Origin: an archaeon
Lineage (GTDB): Archaea; Micrarchaeota; Micrarchaeia; Norongarragalinales; UBA97
Assembly (NCBI GenBank): GCA_020057405.1
Contig: JAGVFW010000014.1
Coordinates: forward strand, 46,852 to 110,851
Length of the DNA: 64,000 nt
Direction: 5' to 3'
The translations under genes were made by a program, and so were the position numbers. Shown in pieces: positions 1 through 9,656 of this stretch. Each line of letters begins with the position of its first letter. The first letter of the stretch is position 1. The notes beneath the pieces were generated by a model that saw only the letters and a program-made list of their open reading frames with translations, was not told the DNA's origin and made no database searches.

Positions 1-1593
1 GCGGAAGACCTCGAAAATTCGCTGCGTGTAGTTGCGCAGCGTGAGGACCGCGTTGGGATCCCACTTCTTGTAGTCGTACTCGTTTGGCCCCTCAATATAT
101 TCCATTGCCGCCAGGCCTATTTCTTTGAAGCGCAAGAGTGCGGCCTCGGCAGTAATCCATTGCGGCGAGATTGTCGAGCCTATCTTGACTCCATTTGCGC
201 CCAAGTCCGCCATGCGTTGGCGGTGTGTGGCGTTTGAAGGCAGGTCGCCGTCGCGCACGTGGCGGACTCCAAGCTCAAGTAGCCGCGGCTTTAGTAGCAA
301 GTCGTAGTTCTGGTAGGAGTTAAACGAAGTGCCGTCAGAGTAAGGCGGCTCGAAGCGGTAGCTTATGTGCACGTTGACGCCGAAGAAATCCACAAACGAG
401 TCTGACGGTGCGGGGCTCTCCTGAAGCTGGGTGACTTGCGAAATGCCGGCCGCTTGCGAGACTTCCCCTCCGCTTAGCGCCCGCGAGTAGACCCGCACGT
501 CGTCAAGCGTGCCGTCCCAGACTGGGGCGTAGATGACAACCCCCGGAGTGAACGGGCCATTGGCTGTTGTCGTGTGCTTGAGGCCAACGAATTTGCTTGC
601 CAAAAGCGCGCCGTCAAGGAATATGCTGAAGCGGTTGCCGTCGTAAGTGCAGGCGACATGATGCCACTCCCCGGCAGACACTGGCGTTGGCGAAGTAGGC
701 TCGAGGGAAACGATTTCGTTTGAGTCGGTGCGCATGGAGCATGCCCATGAGTCGGTCCACCCGCTCCAGCCGAGCTTGATTTGGGAAGGCGACCCCTTCT
801 TCTCGATGCCGCCCATCCATCCGTCCGGAAGGCCCGCCTGCAGGCCGGTTGCGTGCTTGAACCAGCCCATCACGGTGAAGGACCCGTCAAGGGCAAGGGA
901 CGGCGATTGCGAAACGTTGAGGTATTTTGAGGAAGGCGAGGTGCGAAGGCCGTTGCCGCTGTGGCCGGCTACGATGTCGCTTGAGTCGCCTGAAAGGAAT
1001 TTTCCGTTGTTGCCGTAAGCCGTGCCGTCAAAAACGTGGGTGGCGTTGTAGCTCTCGAAATCCCAGCTTCCCCGCAGGCTCGCGTCGGGAGTGGGCGAGG
1101 GTGAAGGCGAGGGCGTTGAGGTCGGAGAAGGTGTCGGAGTTGATGATGGGCCCGGCGTTGGCGTCGGAGTTGCTACAACTGTCGGCGTAGGCGAACCGAC
1201 AGGAGTTGCGGTTGGCCTTGGCGTTGGTGATATGGAGGCCAAAGGCGTTGGCGTGAGTTGCGTGATGACGCAGAGCTCGCTTGAAACAATTGCGACGCCG
1301 GCACAGCGGGCGTGGCACTCGTTGAAATAGTTTTGCCGGTCGGAACCGCAAACCGGACGGTAGACCGCAGGGCAATCGCAATTGTCAACAAAAACTGGCG
1401 TTGGAAGCGGCGTTGGCGCGGGAGTCACGACCTGCGGTTTTGGCGTGGGAGTTGGGAGAATAGTTTTTGAGTGCGGCAACTTGCCTGCTGAAATGTCTTC
1501 AAACTGCGTCTTAAGAGCGAAAAGCGCGGCGAGAAGAAGTACGACGAGAAGCATTGCCGCTAGGCCGGAATTGACAAAACCGCGCTTAGTCAT
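1..1593 (-). CDS. Secreted/surface protein, truncated by the left window edge: N-terminal TM/signal, TP-rich linker, Kazal-like domain, TP-rich linker, LamG/ConA-like domain, clan GH-A-like glycosidase domain
   Basis: Hand translation from ATG (complement of 1591-1593): MTKRGFVNSGLAAMLLVVLLLAALFALKTQ...; CDCPAVYRPVCGSDRQNYFNECHARCAGV (Kazal cysteine pattern); LamG-like GSWDFESYNATHVFDG...GEWHHVACTYDGNRFSIFLDG; YIEGPNEYD (GH-A NE motif). Open to the window edge, so absent from the ORF track. Confidence 0.8.
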   Translation of the reverse strand, partial: MTKRGFVNSGLAAMLLVVLLLAALFALKTQFEDISAGKLPHSKTILPTPTPKPQVVTPAPTPLPTPVFVDNCDCPAVYRPVCGSDRQNYFNECHARCAGVAIVSSELCVITQLTPTPLASISPTPRPTATPVGSPTPTVVATPTPTPGPSSTPTPSPTSTPSPSPSPTPDASLRGSWDFESYNATHVFDGTAYGNNGKFLSGDSSDIVAGHSGNGLRTSPSSKYLNVSQSPSLALDGSFTVMGWFKHATGLQAGLPDGWMGGIEKKGSPSQIKLGWSGWTDSWACSMRTDSNEIVSLEPTSPTPVSAGEWHHVACTYDGNRFSIFLDGALLASKFVGLKHTTTANGPFTPGVVIYAPVWDGTLDDVRVYSRALSGGEVSQAAGISQVTQLQESPAPSDSFVDFFGVNVHISYRFEPPYSDGTSFNSYQNYDLLLKPRLLELGVRHVRDGDLPSNATHRQRMADLGANGVKIGSTISPQWITAEAALLRFKEIGLAAMEYIEGPNEYDYKKWDPNAVLTLRNYTQRIFEVFR

Positions 1594-1730
1594 TTTGCTT
1601 ATGTGATAAGACGGCTGGCCTTTTTTTGGTTTGCGCTTGCAGGGGGGAAGCCTGCAAAGTATAATAAGCGTTCAGCGCAGCTATACTGTCTAGCGCCTTC
1701 TAGTATTCGGAGCGCTTTTTCATCTGGGGG

Positions 1731-1985
1731 GTGCCCGACATGTCCGACGTTGCTAAAATTGTTTCCTTCCTAGACCAGCTTTTGGACGACACTTCAGTCC
1801 CGAAGAACGTCCGCGCGTCAATAGCCGCCGCCAAGGACCGACTGCTTTCGGCAGAGGGCGGGGCGGGAGTCGCCTCGGCAATCTATTCACTCGACGAGGT
1901 AAGCAGCGACATCAACATGCCGATGCATGCCAGGACAATCATCTGGAACATCCTCTCAGAACTCGAATCGATGAAGCGCGACTAA
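1731..1985 (+). CDS. UPF0147 family protein
   Basis: 84 aa helical protein; pattern LDQLLDDTSVPKNVRASIAAAKDRLL...SLDEVSSDINMPMHARTIIW matches archaeal UPF0147. Confidence 0.8.
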   Translation: MPDMSDVAKIVSFLDQLLDDTSVPKNVRASIAAAKDRLLSAEGGAGVASAIYSLDEVSSDINMPMHARTIIWNILSELESMKRD

Positions 1986-1993
1986 GAAGCCAA

Positions 1994-2479
1994 CTAGCTT
2001 TCCGCAGTCACCACGTTCGGCATCATCCGATAATCTTCTTTTACAGTGTTTAGCACCACGTGGGTGTTGCTTGACTGCACTTTATCGATTGCGAGAATCT
2101 TTTTCACCAATCGCGAGAACTCGCTCCTTGACTTGACGCGGGCAATTACCATGCTGTCGCGCTCGCCCGTCACATCATAGACGGAAACCACGCCCGGCAT
2201 TTGCGCAATCTTGCGCTGCACCTCAAGCAGGGCGCCCTTTGCAATCGTCACCTCGATTATGGCTGTGAACTCATAGCCAAGGCGCGAGTAGTCAAAGTCA
2301 GCAGTGTAGCCAAGCACCACGCCAGACTTCTCAAGCCGGTGCAGCCGCTGGATGATTGTTGCTGGCGACGCATGAAGCTTGTCCGCGAGCTTGCGGAAAC
2401 TGGTTCTTGAATCACGGCGCAATTCCTCAAGCAAACGCGCGTCAAGCCCGTCCAACTCAACAGCCAATTGTTCAGCCAC
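1994..2479 (-). CDS. Lrp/AsnC family transcriptional regulator
   Basis: LDGLDARLLEELRRDSRTSFRKLADKLHASPATIIQRLHRLEKSGVVLGYTADFDYSRLGYE; GTG start preferred over the 2515 start. Confidence 0.9.
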   Translation of the reverse strand: MAEQLAVELDGLDARLLEELRRDSRTSFRKLADKLHASPATIIQRLHRLEKSGVVLGYTADFDYSRLGYEFTAIIEVTIAKGALLEVQRKIAQMPGVVSVYDVTGERDSMVIARVKSRSEFSRLVKKILAIDKVQSSNTHVVLNTVKEDYRMMPNVVTAES

Positions 2480-2635
2480 CGACCAAAAACACCTCAAAAA
2501 GATAATCAAATGCACCTATTTAACCCTTAGCACTCAACAAACGTTCAATAATCGCGTTAAAGGCAATAAATTTATTAACTAGCAGTTTCCTCAACGGCTT
2601 AGTATTTTTTAACGGTTCTTTAGGGGGGAGTCTAG

Positions 2636-4048
2636 ATGGTTGGGGATGGCATTAGTCTTCTGGAGTTTTTCAAGCGCGACAAGATTCGGTGGGTTGACCT
2701 GCAGTTCGTCGACGTCACGGGTGCGCTTCAGCACATTACCGTCCCGGCGCACACCATCGGCGAGGAGGACCTGAAAAACGGCATCGGCAAGCTCGACGGT
2801 TCCTCAATCAAGGGGTTCAAGGCCATCTTCGAGAGCGACATGATACTCATGCCGGCGGCCTCAACCTACGCGAAAATCCCGTGGGAGCCGGACACTGCCC
2901 GCGTCTTCTGCGACATCTACGAATCGGGAGGAAAGGAGCGCTTTAGCCGCGACAGCCGATTCATGGCACAAAAGGCCGAAGCGGAACTTGCAAAGAACGG
3001 CTTTGACGTGAGCTACTGGGGCCCCGAGGCGGAGTTCTTTGTCTTTGACGGCGTCAAGGTCGATGCCTTAACGCCGTATAAGGGTCAAAGCTACGAAATC
3101 ATTTCCCGCGAGGCAGCGTGGTCAAGCGAGGGGACGAACTACCCCATCCGCTTCAAGGAAGGCTACTACCCGACCCCGCCTGTCGACACGCTCCAAGAAT
3201 TCCGGCGCGTTGCGTGCAACATGCTTGAAGACGCCTTTGGCATGCGCATCGACGCGCACCACCACGAGGTCGCAACCGCCGGGCAAGTCGAGATTGACAT
3301 GCACTACGACTCGCTACTAAAGATGGCCGACCAGCTCGTCACCTACAAGTATGCAATCAAGAACGCGGCTGCCCAGATGGGCAAGATAGTGACTTTCATG
3401 CCCAAGCCCCTCTTTGGCGACAACGGCAGCGGCATGCACGTGCACCAGAGCCTGTGGGCAGCAGGGCGAAACAAGTTCTATGACGAAAGCGACAAGTACG
3501 CGCAAGTCTCGCAAGCCTGCCGATACTACATCGGCGGCATCCTCAAGCACGGCCGCGCGCTTTCGGCGCTCTTGTCACCGACAACGAACAGCTACAAGCG
3601 TCTCGTGCCAGGCTACGAAGCGCCAATTTATTTGGCCTGGAGCAGGCGCAACCGCTCGGCAGCCGTCCGCATCCCCGCCTACCACTCTAACGAGGGTGCA
3701 AAACGCATCGAGTACCGCTCGCCCGATCCTGCTGCCAACCCCTACGTCGCCTTTGCGGCAATGGCCGCAGCCGGCCTTGACGGCATCAAGCACAAGATTG
3801 AGCCCGGCGACCCGATTGACGAAAACATCTGGCACCTTAGCCCGGCGAAGCGGCGCGAGCTTGGCGTGCACGAGCTGCCGGGCAGTCTTGAGGAAGCCGT
3901 TCTCGAGCTTGAAGCGAACCACAAGTTCCTTGAGCCAATCTTCACCGAGGACTTCATCATCGCCTACGCTGACCTCAAGCGCGAGGAAGCAAAGCAAAAC
4001 TCGATTCGGCCGACGCCCTACGAATTCCAGCAGTACCTAGACGTTTAA
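2636..4048 (+). CDS. glnA: Glutamine synthetase, type I
   Basis: 470 aa; DGSSIKGF, GPEAEFFVFD, NGSGMHVHQSL, NRSAAVRIP motifs. Confidence 0.97.
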   Translation: MVGDGISLLEFFKRDKIRWVDLQFVDVTGALQHITVPAHTIGEEDLKNGIGKLDGSSIKGFKAIFESDMILMPAASTYAKIPWEPDTARVFCDIYESGGKERFSRDSRFMAQKAEAELAKNGFDVSYWGPEAEFFVFDGVKVDALTPYKGQSYEIISREAAWSSEGTNYPIRFKEGYYPTPPVDTLQEFRRVACNMLEDAFGMRIDAHHHEVATAGQVEIDMHYDSLLKMADQLVTYKYAIKNAAAQMGKIVTFMPKPLFGDNGSGMHVHQSLWAAGRNKFYDESDKYAQVSQACRYYIGGILKHGRALSALLSPTTNSYKRLVPGYEAPIYLAWSRRNRSAAVRIPAYHSNEGAKRIEYRSPDPAANPYVAFAAMAAAGLDGIKHKIEPGDPIDENIWHLSPAKRRELGVHELPGSLEEAVLELEANHKFLEPIFTEDFIIAYADLKREEAKQNSIRPTPYEFQQYLDV

Positions 4049-4204
4049 CAAGAGTCAGGCAACCCCCGAGGCAAAGACAGGCGGTTAAGTCACCGCCTAG
4101 TCTCATTCAAGGACGCTTTCCAAGAAGCGTCAGTTAGCGCAAGCATTCATAACCAAGGCTAATCACAAGCGCTTTAATTCAGCTCAAGCAATATCCATAC
4201 GAAA

Positions 4205-5401
4205 ATGGCATTCGAAGCAGTTACCCTGGACCTGCAGATGAGCGTGCTTTTGCTCGTCGCGATCTTGGGTTATTTGTTGTCAGTCAAGCTTGGCCACGCG
4301 GTCGTCCTCGGCGAAGTGCTCGCGGGCATAGTCTTCGGCCCGACCTTCCTAGGCATCATCACATTTAACGAATTTCTCCAAACCATGGCGTCCTTCGGTG
4401 CGATTGTGCTGCTTTTCACCGTCGGCCTTGAGACTAAACTGCGTGATGTCTACAACTTCAAGAGCCTGTGGGTCGCTCTCGGCGGAGTGACATTACCATG
4501 GATAGGCGGCTACGCAACAGCAACTCTCTTCGGCTACTCGACACTCGAGGCGGTCTTCATTGGCACTGCGCTAACCGCGACCAGCATCGCAATCACAGTC
4601 GCGGTCTTGCGGGAATTTGGCGCCCTTGACACTGCAGTTGCAAAGACCATCATTGGCGCTGCTGTTGTCGACGACGTGCTCAGCCTCATCCTCTTGAGCG
4701 CCACAGTCGGTGCCGGAACCGGCGCACTGACGCTCGAATCATTCACTGCACCCGCATTCTACGCAATCGCATTCATCGCAATCGGCCTGATGCTAGGCAC
4801 ATTCTTCGCAAGCATCCTGCGCAAGCTCGACCACCTCGTGGCTACCCGCAGCTACCCCGAAAACATCACGCTCATCGCAGCATTCGCTGTCGCCTTCGCC
4901 TACGCTACAGTCGCCGAACTAATGGGCCTTAGCGCCATTGTAGGTGCCTTCATCGCTGGCGTCAGCCTCGAACCCATCGCCAGCCGCGGCTTCCGTGAGG
5001 GCGCGCGCAACCTCGAAGCCATCTTCTCCGCAATCTTCTTCGTCTCACTGGGCGCCCTCGTCAAGATAGACCCGGCAACGCTAGTTGCAGCCGCGCCATT
5101 CGTAATCGTCCTCACGCTAGTCGCTGCGGCGACCAAACTCGCCGGATGCTACCTGCCAGCCAGCCTCGCCGGACACAACCAAAAAGAGGCACTCGCAATC
5201 GGCGTTGGCATGATTCCGCGGGGAGAAGTCGCGCTCATCGTTGCCCTCATCGGACTTAACGCGGGCATTATCGCGCAATCGACTTACGCCATCCTCCTCT
5301 TCGTCACCATGCTCACGACCGTCATCACGCCAATTTTCCTCAAGCCTATGTTCCCCCGCCCGCAAAAGCAATCTCGCGTTTCCGGAAAGAAGCGCAAATG
5401 A
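4205..5401 (+). CDS. Cation:proton antiporter (CPA2/KefB-NhaP-like membrane domain)
   Basis: Multi-TM; LGEVLAGIVFGPTFLG, TATSIAITVAVLREFGALDTAVAKTIIGAAVVDDVLSLILL. Confidence 0.9.
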   Translation: MAFEAVTLDLQMSVLLLVAILGYLLSVKLGHAVVLGEVLAGIVFGPTFLGIITFNEFLQTMASFGAIVLLFTVGLETKLRDVYNFKSLWVALGGVTLPWIGGYATATLFGYSTLEAVFIGTALTATSIAITVAVLREFGALDTAVAKTIIGAAVVDDVLSLILLSATVGAGTGALTLESFTAPAFYAIAFIAIGLMLGTFFASILRKLDHLVATRSYPENITLIAAFAVAFAYATVAELMGLSAIVGAFIAGVSLEPIASRGFREGARNLEAIFSAIFFVSLGALVKIDPATLVAAAPFVIVLTLVAAATKLAGCYLPASLAGHNQKEALAIGVGMIPRGEVALIVALIGLNAGIIAQSTYAILLFVTMLTTVITPIFLKPMFPRPQKQSRVSGKKRK

Positions 5402-6726
5402 ACTACAACGCCGCCCTGAGGTTTCTCGACACGCTGCCAGCAGAAGGCGCCAACCTAAAGGCCAACGCCATGCGCCTCGAGCGAATGCACCTTTTGCTCA
5501 AGCTCTTGGGCAACCCGCATCGCCGCTACCAAGCCATTCACGTTGCCGGCACCGCAGGAAAGGGAAGCACGTGCGCAATCGCGGCCCAACTCTTAACCGC
5601 CCACGGCGTGCTCACGGGCCTGCACTCCTCGCCCCACCTGCAAACCATCCGAGAGCGAATGTCAGTTGACGGCAAAAAGATTTCCGAGAGCGAGTTTGCC
5701 GCCCTAGCAACCAAAATCGAGCCATTGTGCAAGCGCGTTGCAAAGCAACTTCCAAAGTTCGGCATTCCCACGTATTACGAAGCAACTCTCGCAATGGCAT
5801 TCCAGCACTTTGCCGATAACGGCGTGAAAATTGCGGTTGTCGAGACGGGCTTGGGCGGTGCCCTCGACGCAACTAATGTGCTAAAACCAAAAGTCGCAGT
5901 CATCACGAACGTTGGCCTTGACCACACGGAAATACTCGGGCATACAATCGCGCTTATTGCAAAAGACAAGGCAGGCATAATCAAGCGCGGCGCGATCGTG
6001 GTGACTGGCGCTAATGGAAGCGCACTAAAAATAATTGAAAAAAAAGCACTGAAAAATCACGCGCCCATTCTACGGCTGGGCAACGAAATTCTCATCGACA
6101 GCGTTTTGTGCGATGCCAACGGCAGCACGTTCTGCCTGCACCTGCTAGGCAAGCATTTCCACAACCTGCGCTTATCGCTAGTCGGCCCTTACCAGGCGGT
6201 AAACGCCGGGCTCGCAATTGCGGCATGTAGCAAAATCATCAAGCTTGACGAAAAGAAAGTGCGAAAACCCCTCGCAACCGCATTTGTGCCTTGCCGTCTT
6301 GAAATAATGCAGCGAAAGCCGCTCGTCATTCTCGACGGGGCGCACAACCCGATGAAAGCACGCGCGCTTGCGGCAACCCTGCCACTCTTTGGGCATAAAT
6401 TTGTTTTCGTCGTCGGCATTTCAGCAACAAAAGACGCGGCCGGCATCATAAGGGCGCTAAAGCCGCTGGCGGCAGAATTTATTTTCACCCGCGGGAGTGA
6501 CGGGAAACGGTTTTACCCGCCGCAGGAGCTAAAAGCGATTGCTGGAATGGGGAAAGTGGAGCCGAACTTGAGAAAGGCAGTCCCTCTTGCGCTCTCAATT
6601 GCCCTGCGCCGCAAAGTGCCCGCCTGCGTCACCGGCTCGCTTTACGTGGCGGGCGAGGCTCGGGGGTTCTGGGCAAAGGCCGCGGCTAGAAGCAGGGGGA
6701 AGGGCTTAAAGCCTCATTACCTTTAA
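5398..6726 (+). CDS. folC: Folylpolyglutamate/dihydrofolate synthase family (Mur ligase fold)
   Basis: HVAGTAGKGSTCA, SSPHLQTIRERMSVDG, ETGLGGALDATNVL, LDGAHNPMKARALA. Confidence 0.92.
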   Translation: MNYNAALRFLDTLPAEGANLKANAMRLERMHLLLKLLGNPHRRYQAIHVAGTAGKGSTCAIAAQLLTAHGVLTGLHSSPHLQTIRERMSVDGKKISESEFAALATKIEPLCKRVAKQLPKFGIPTYYEATLAMAFQHFADNGVKIAVVETGLGGALDATNVLKPKVAVITNVGLDHTEILGHTIALIAKDKAGIIKRGAIVVTGANGSALKIIEKKALKNHAPILRLGNEILIDSVLCDANGSTFCLHLLGKHFHNLRLSLVGPYQAVNAGLAIAACSKIIKLDEKKVRKPLATAFVPCRLEIMQRKPLVILDGAHNPMKARALAATLPLFGHKFVFVVGISATKDAAGIIRALKPLAAEFIFTRGSDGKRFYPPQELKAIAGMGKVEPNLRKAVPLALSIALRRKVPACVTGSLYVAGEARGFWAKAAARSRGKGLKPHYL

Positions 6727-6803
6727 ATGCGTTCCTAGCCTAATCACTCCAGTTTAAGGCGCGATTAAGCGCCGCAATCCACATAAGTTATTTTTCAGCC
6801 CGC

Positions 6804-8336
6804 ATGGGTGGAATGCGTTGGGAAGTGGCAGGAATGGAAAGGGAAGAGATAGTCTCTAGGCTTCGCGAGCGAAAGCTCTTGGTCGCTCCAGACGCGGTCG
6901 ACCACCTCGTTGGCGAGCACGCGGGCGAGGCCGAAGAAATAATCAAGCGCATCATCGAGCGCGCAAGCGGGCCGTTTGTCTCACGCGAGTTAGTCGAAGA
7001 GACAGTCAGCGACATGCACGAGGCCCAAAAAATCAAGAGCATCGTCGTACTCCAGCAAGCCAATTACACTCCCGCGGCAAAGGACGTCGAGGCGGACGTC
7101 AAGATCCACGACGAGTGGGATGTGACCGGCAAGAGCACGTGCACTGGCCACGTCGAGGACTTTGTCAACTACTTCCGCGACAGGCTCGCCCGCGAGAGCC
7201 ACTTGCTTAAGAACCGGCCAAGCGACCTTGGCGTCACGCGCATGTCGGCACTCAAGCAGTCAATGCAAAAGAAGAACGCACGCATTGTCGGGATGGTGTG
7301 GGAAAAGCGCGTCACGAAAAACGGCCACACCTTAATCGACATCGAGGACGAAGAGACGTCATTGCCGTGCTTCATCTCAAAGGACGCCCCTGCGGCGCTT
7401 AAGGAGGCGGCCAACGACATCGTTTCGGACGAAGTCATTGGCTTTGACGGGTACCTTAGCAACGGCCTTTTCATCGTCAAGGAAATCATCTGGCCCGACA
7501 TCCCGATTCGTGAAAAGAAGCTGGTGGAGGACGACATTGCCATTGCATTCATTTCAGACCTGCAAATCGGCAGCCGCTATTTCATGCAGGAGAACTTCAC
7601 GCGCTTTCTCAAATTCATCAACGGCGATGCCGAGAAGCCGCAGGATCGCGAGTTGGCAGGAAAAATCAAGTACTTGTGCGTCGCGGGCGACGTGGTTGAC
7701 GGCATCGGCATCTACCCCGAGCAGGAAAAAGAGCTTGTAACCAAGGACGTCTACACGCAGTACGAAATCTTCTCGGAATACATGAAAAGCGTGCCAGAGC
7801 ACATCCAGATCCTCATCGGACCCGGCAACCATGATGCCGTCCGGATTGCGCAGCCGCGGCCCAGGCTGCCAAACGAGTTTACCAAAGCGTTTGAAGGGTA
7901 TTCCAACATCCATTTAGTCGGCGACCCGGCCTTTTTCGAGCTGCATGGCTTGCGAACGATGATGTTTCACGGCGACGGCTTCTTCTCACTTGCGGCAAAC
8001 ATGCCGAAACTAAGCGGCGCGTACACCAACCCCGAGCGCGCGGCGGTTGAGATGCTCAAAAAGCGCCACCTCTCGCCCATCTATGGGGAGAACCCGGTTG
8101 TGCCTGAAAAGACTGACTTTCTTTTCTTGCGCGAAGTGCCCGACTTAGTGCACTTTGGCCACGTTCACCACAATGGCTACGCTACTTACCGCGGCACTAC
8201 GGTAATCAACAGCGGCACCTGGCAGTCGACAACCGCCTACCAGCTAAAGCAAGGCCACTTGCCAACTCCGGGACAGCTTCCCATTTACAGCGCCCGGACG
8301 GGCACGCTAAACATTCTTGATTTTGGAGGCGATTGA
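6804..8336 (+). CDS. polB: DNA polymerase D small subunit (DP1)
   Basis: Calcineurin-like phosphoesterase core: AFISDLQIGS, VAGDVVDGIGIYP, GPGNHDAVR, HGDGFF, HFGHVHHNG. Confidence 0.95.
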   Translation: MGGMRWEVAGMEREEIVSRLRERKLLVAPDAVDHLVGEHAGEAEEIIKRIIERASGPFVSRELVEETVSDMHEAQKIKSIVVLQQANYTPAAKDVEADVKIHDEWDVTGKSTCTGHVEDFVNYFRDRLARESHLLKNRPSDLGVTRMSALKQSMQKKNARIVGMVWEKRVTKNGHTLIDIEDEETSLPCFISKDAPAALKEAANDIVSDEVIGFDGYLSNGLFIVKEIIWPDIPIREKKLVEDDIAIAFISDLQIGSRYFMQENFTRFLKFINGDAEKPQDRELAGKIKYLCVAGDVVDGIGIYPEQEKELVTKDVYTQYEIFSEYMKSVPEHIQILIGPGNHDAVRIAQPRPRLPNEFTKAFEGYSNIHLVGDPAFFELHGLRTMMFHGDGFFSLAANMPKLSGAYTNPERAAVEMLKKRHLSPIYGENPVVPEKTDFLFLREVPDLVHFGHVHHNGYATYRGTTVINSGTWQSTTAYQLKQGHLPTPGQLPIYSARTGTLNILDFGGD

Positions 8337-8337
8337 A

Positions 8338-9126
8338 ATGGCATACGAAAAACAGCTGAAGGCGGCGGTCGGCGCTGCAAAAGCTGCGGGAAAAGTCTTG
8401 ATGAAGCACCGGGGCGCCAAATTGTCGCTTTCGATGAAGGAAAGCAACGACTTTGCAACCCAGGCGGACTTTGAGTCGCAGGCGCTTGTGAAAAAAATGC
8501 TTGCAAAAGCTTTTCCGGACTACTCTTTTCTCGGCGAGGAAGACAAAAAGCACTCCACCGACTACCGGGGCTTCAAGTGGATTGTCGACCCGCTTGACGG
8601 CACGATAAACTACGCCCTTGGCCTGCCGTGGTTCTGCACCTCAATTGCCTTGGCGAAAGACGGCGAGCCAGTCCTTGGCGTCATCTATTCGCCAGTCTCA
8701 AAAGAACTCTTCGTCGCGGTTACTGGGGGCGGCTCGTTTCTTAACGGCAAGCGGCTTAGCGTGTCGAAAAAGCCCCTAGAGCAGCTGGCCCTCGGCTTTT
8801 CTATTTCCCACCGGCCGGAAAACTCCCGCCGGGTTGTCAAGCACCTGCCATTCCTGCACCCCATTTGCCTACGATTTAGGTGCATCGGCTCGATTGCCGA
8901 AGAAGTTTGCCACGTCGCAAGCGGCAGGTTCGGCGCGTACTATAACCTCATCTCAACGCCCTGGGATTTCGCAGCTGCGAAAGTCATTGTCGAAGAGGCA
9001 GGCGGGATTACAAGCGACTTGACGGGCAAAGCGTGGAAGCCAACGTCGCCAAACATCCTCGTCGCCAATAGCAAGCGCAGCCAAAGGCTCTTGATAGAAG
9101 CAATTGCCATGGGAGAACGGTCATGA
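8338..9126 (+). CDS. suhB: Inositol monophosphatase / archaeal fructose-1,6-bisphosphatase family
   Basis: LGEED, WIVDPLDGTINYALGLPWFCTSIAL, TPWDFAAAKVIVEEAGG. Confidence 0.93.
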   Translation: MAYEKQLKAAVGAAKAAGKVLMKHRGAKLSLSMKESNDFATQADFESQALVKKMLAKAFPDYSFLGEEDKKHSTDYRGFKWIVDPLDGTINYALGLPWFCTSIALAKDGEPVLGVIYSPVSKELFVAVTGGGSFLNGKRLSVSKKPLEQLALGFSISHRPENSRRVVKHLPFLHPICLRFRCIGSIAEEVCHVASGRFGAYYNLISTPWDFAAAKVIVEEAGGITSDLTGKAWKPTSPNILVANSKRSQRLLIEAIAMGERS

Positions 9127-9656
9127 GCGAAAAGCAGCCTGCAGCGGACGGCAATGAAAGCCATGCGGAGGAAGTCGAGGGAACGCCAGTCCAGCGCCAC
9201 TTCTGCAGCACCACTTACGTCACGCAAAAGCAGTCCGGCGTCTTCAAGACTCTTCTCCTAATGCACAAGAAGCTCGGCGTGTGGCTCCCGCCCGGCGGGC
9301 ACGTTGAGGAAAACGAGCTGCCCCACGAGGCTGCCTTGCGCGAAGTGTTTGAGGAAACCGGGTTGCGGGTGACTTTAGACGGTGGCAATGAAGGGAAGGC
9401 AATGGGCGAACGGACGCTCTTGCTGCCGCCGGCTCACCACCTGCAGCTTGAGGAAATCGAGGCGGGCCGCCATTATCACATTGACTTCATTTATTTTGCA
9501 ACCGCTCCCGACGGGGCGCAAGTGGTTGACGGGGAAAACCACGGCGACATAAAGTGGTTTGACGAGCACGAAATCCGCGCGATTGCGGAAAAAGACATGT
9601 TTGGCGAAGCGCGCTTGAATGCGCTTGAAAGCATTTGGAGGCACGACAAACACTAA
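9123..9656 (+). CDS. NUDIX hydrolase
   Basis: Nudix box: GGHVEENELPHEAALREVFEETGL. Confidence 0.93.
   Translation: MSEKQPAADGNESHAEEVEGTPVQRHFCSTTYVTQKQSGVFKTLLLMHKKLGVWLPPGGHVEENELPHEAALREVFEETGLRVTLDGGNEGKAMGERTLLLPPAHHLQLEEIEAGRHYHIDFIYFATAPDGAQVVDGENHGDIKWFDEHEIRAIAEKDMFGEARLNALESIWRHDKH

Noticed and set aside
1091-1330. GVGVGVG-rich plus-strand ORF
   Set aside because: Antisense of the TP-rich linkers in the edge CDS; same artefact at 32686-33054 and 60884-61156
3414-4040. Long plus-strand ORF in an alternative frame of glnA
   Set aside because: High-GC overprinted frame; glnA itself is unambiguous
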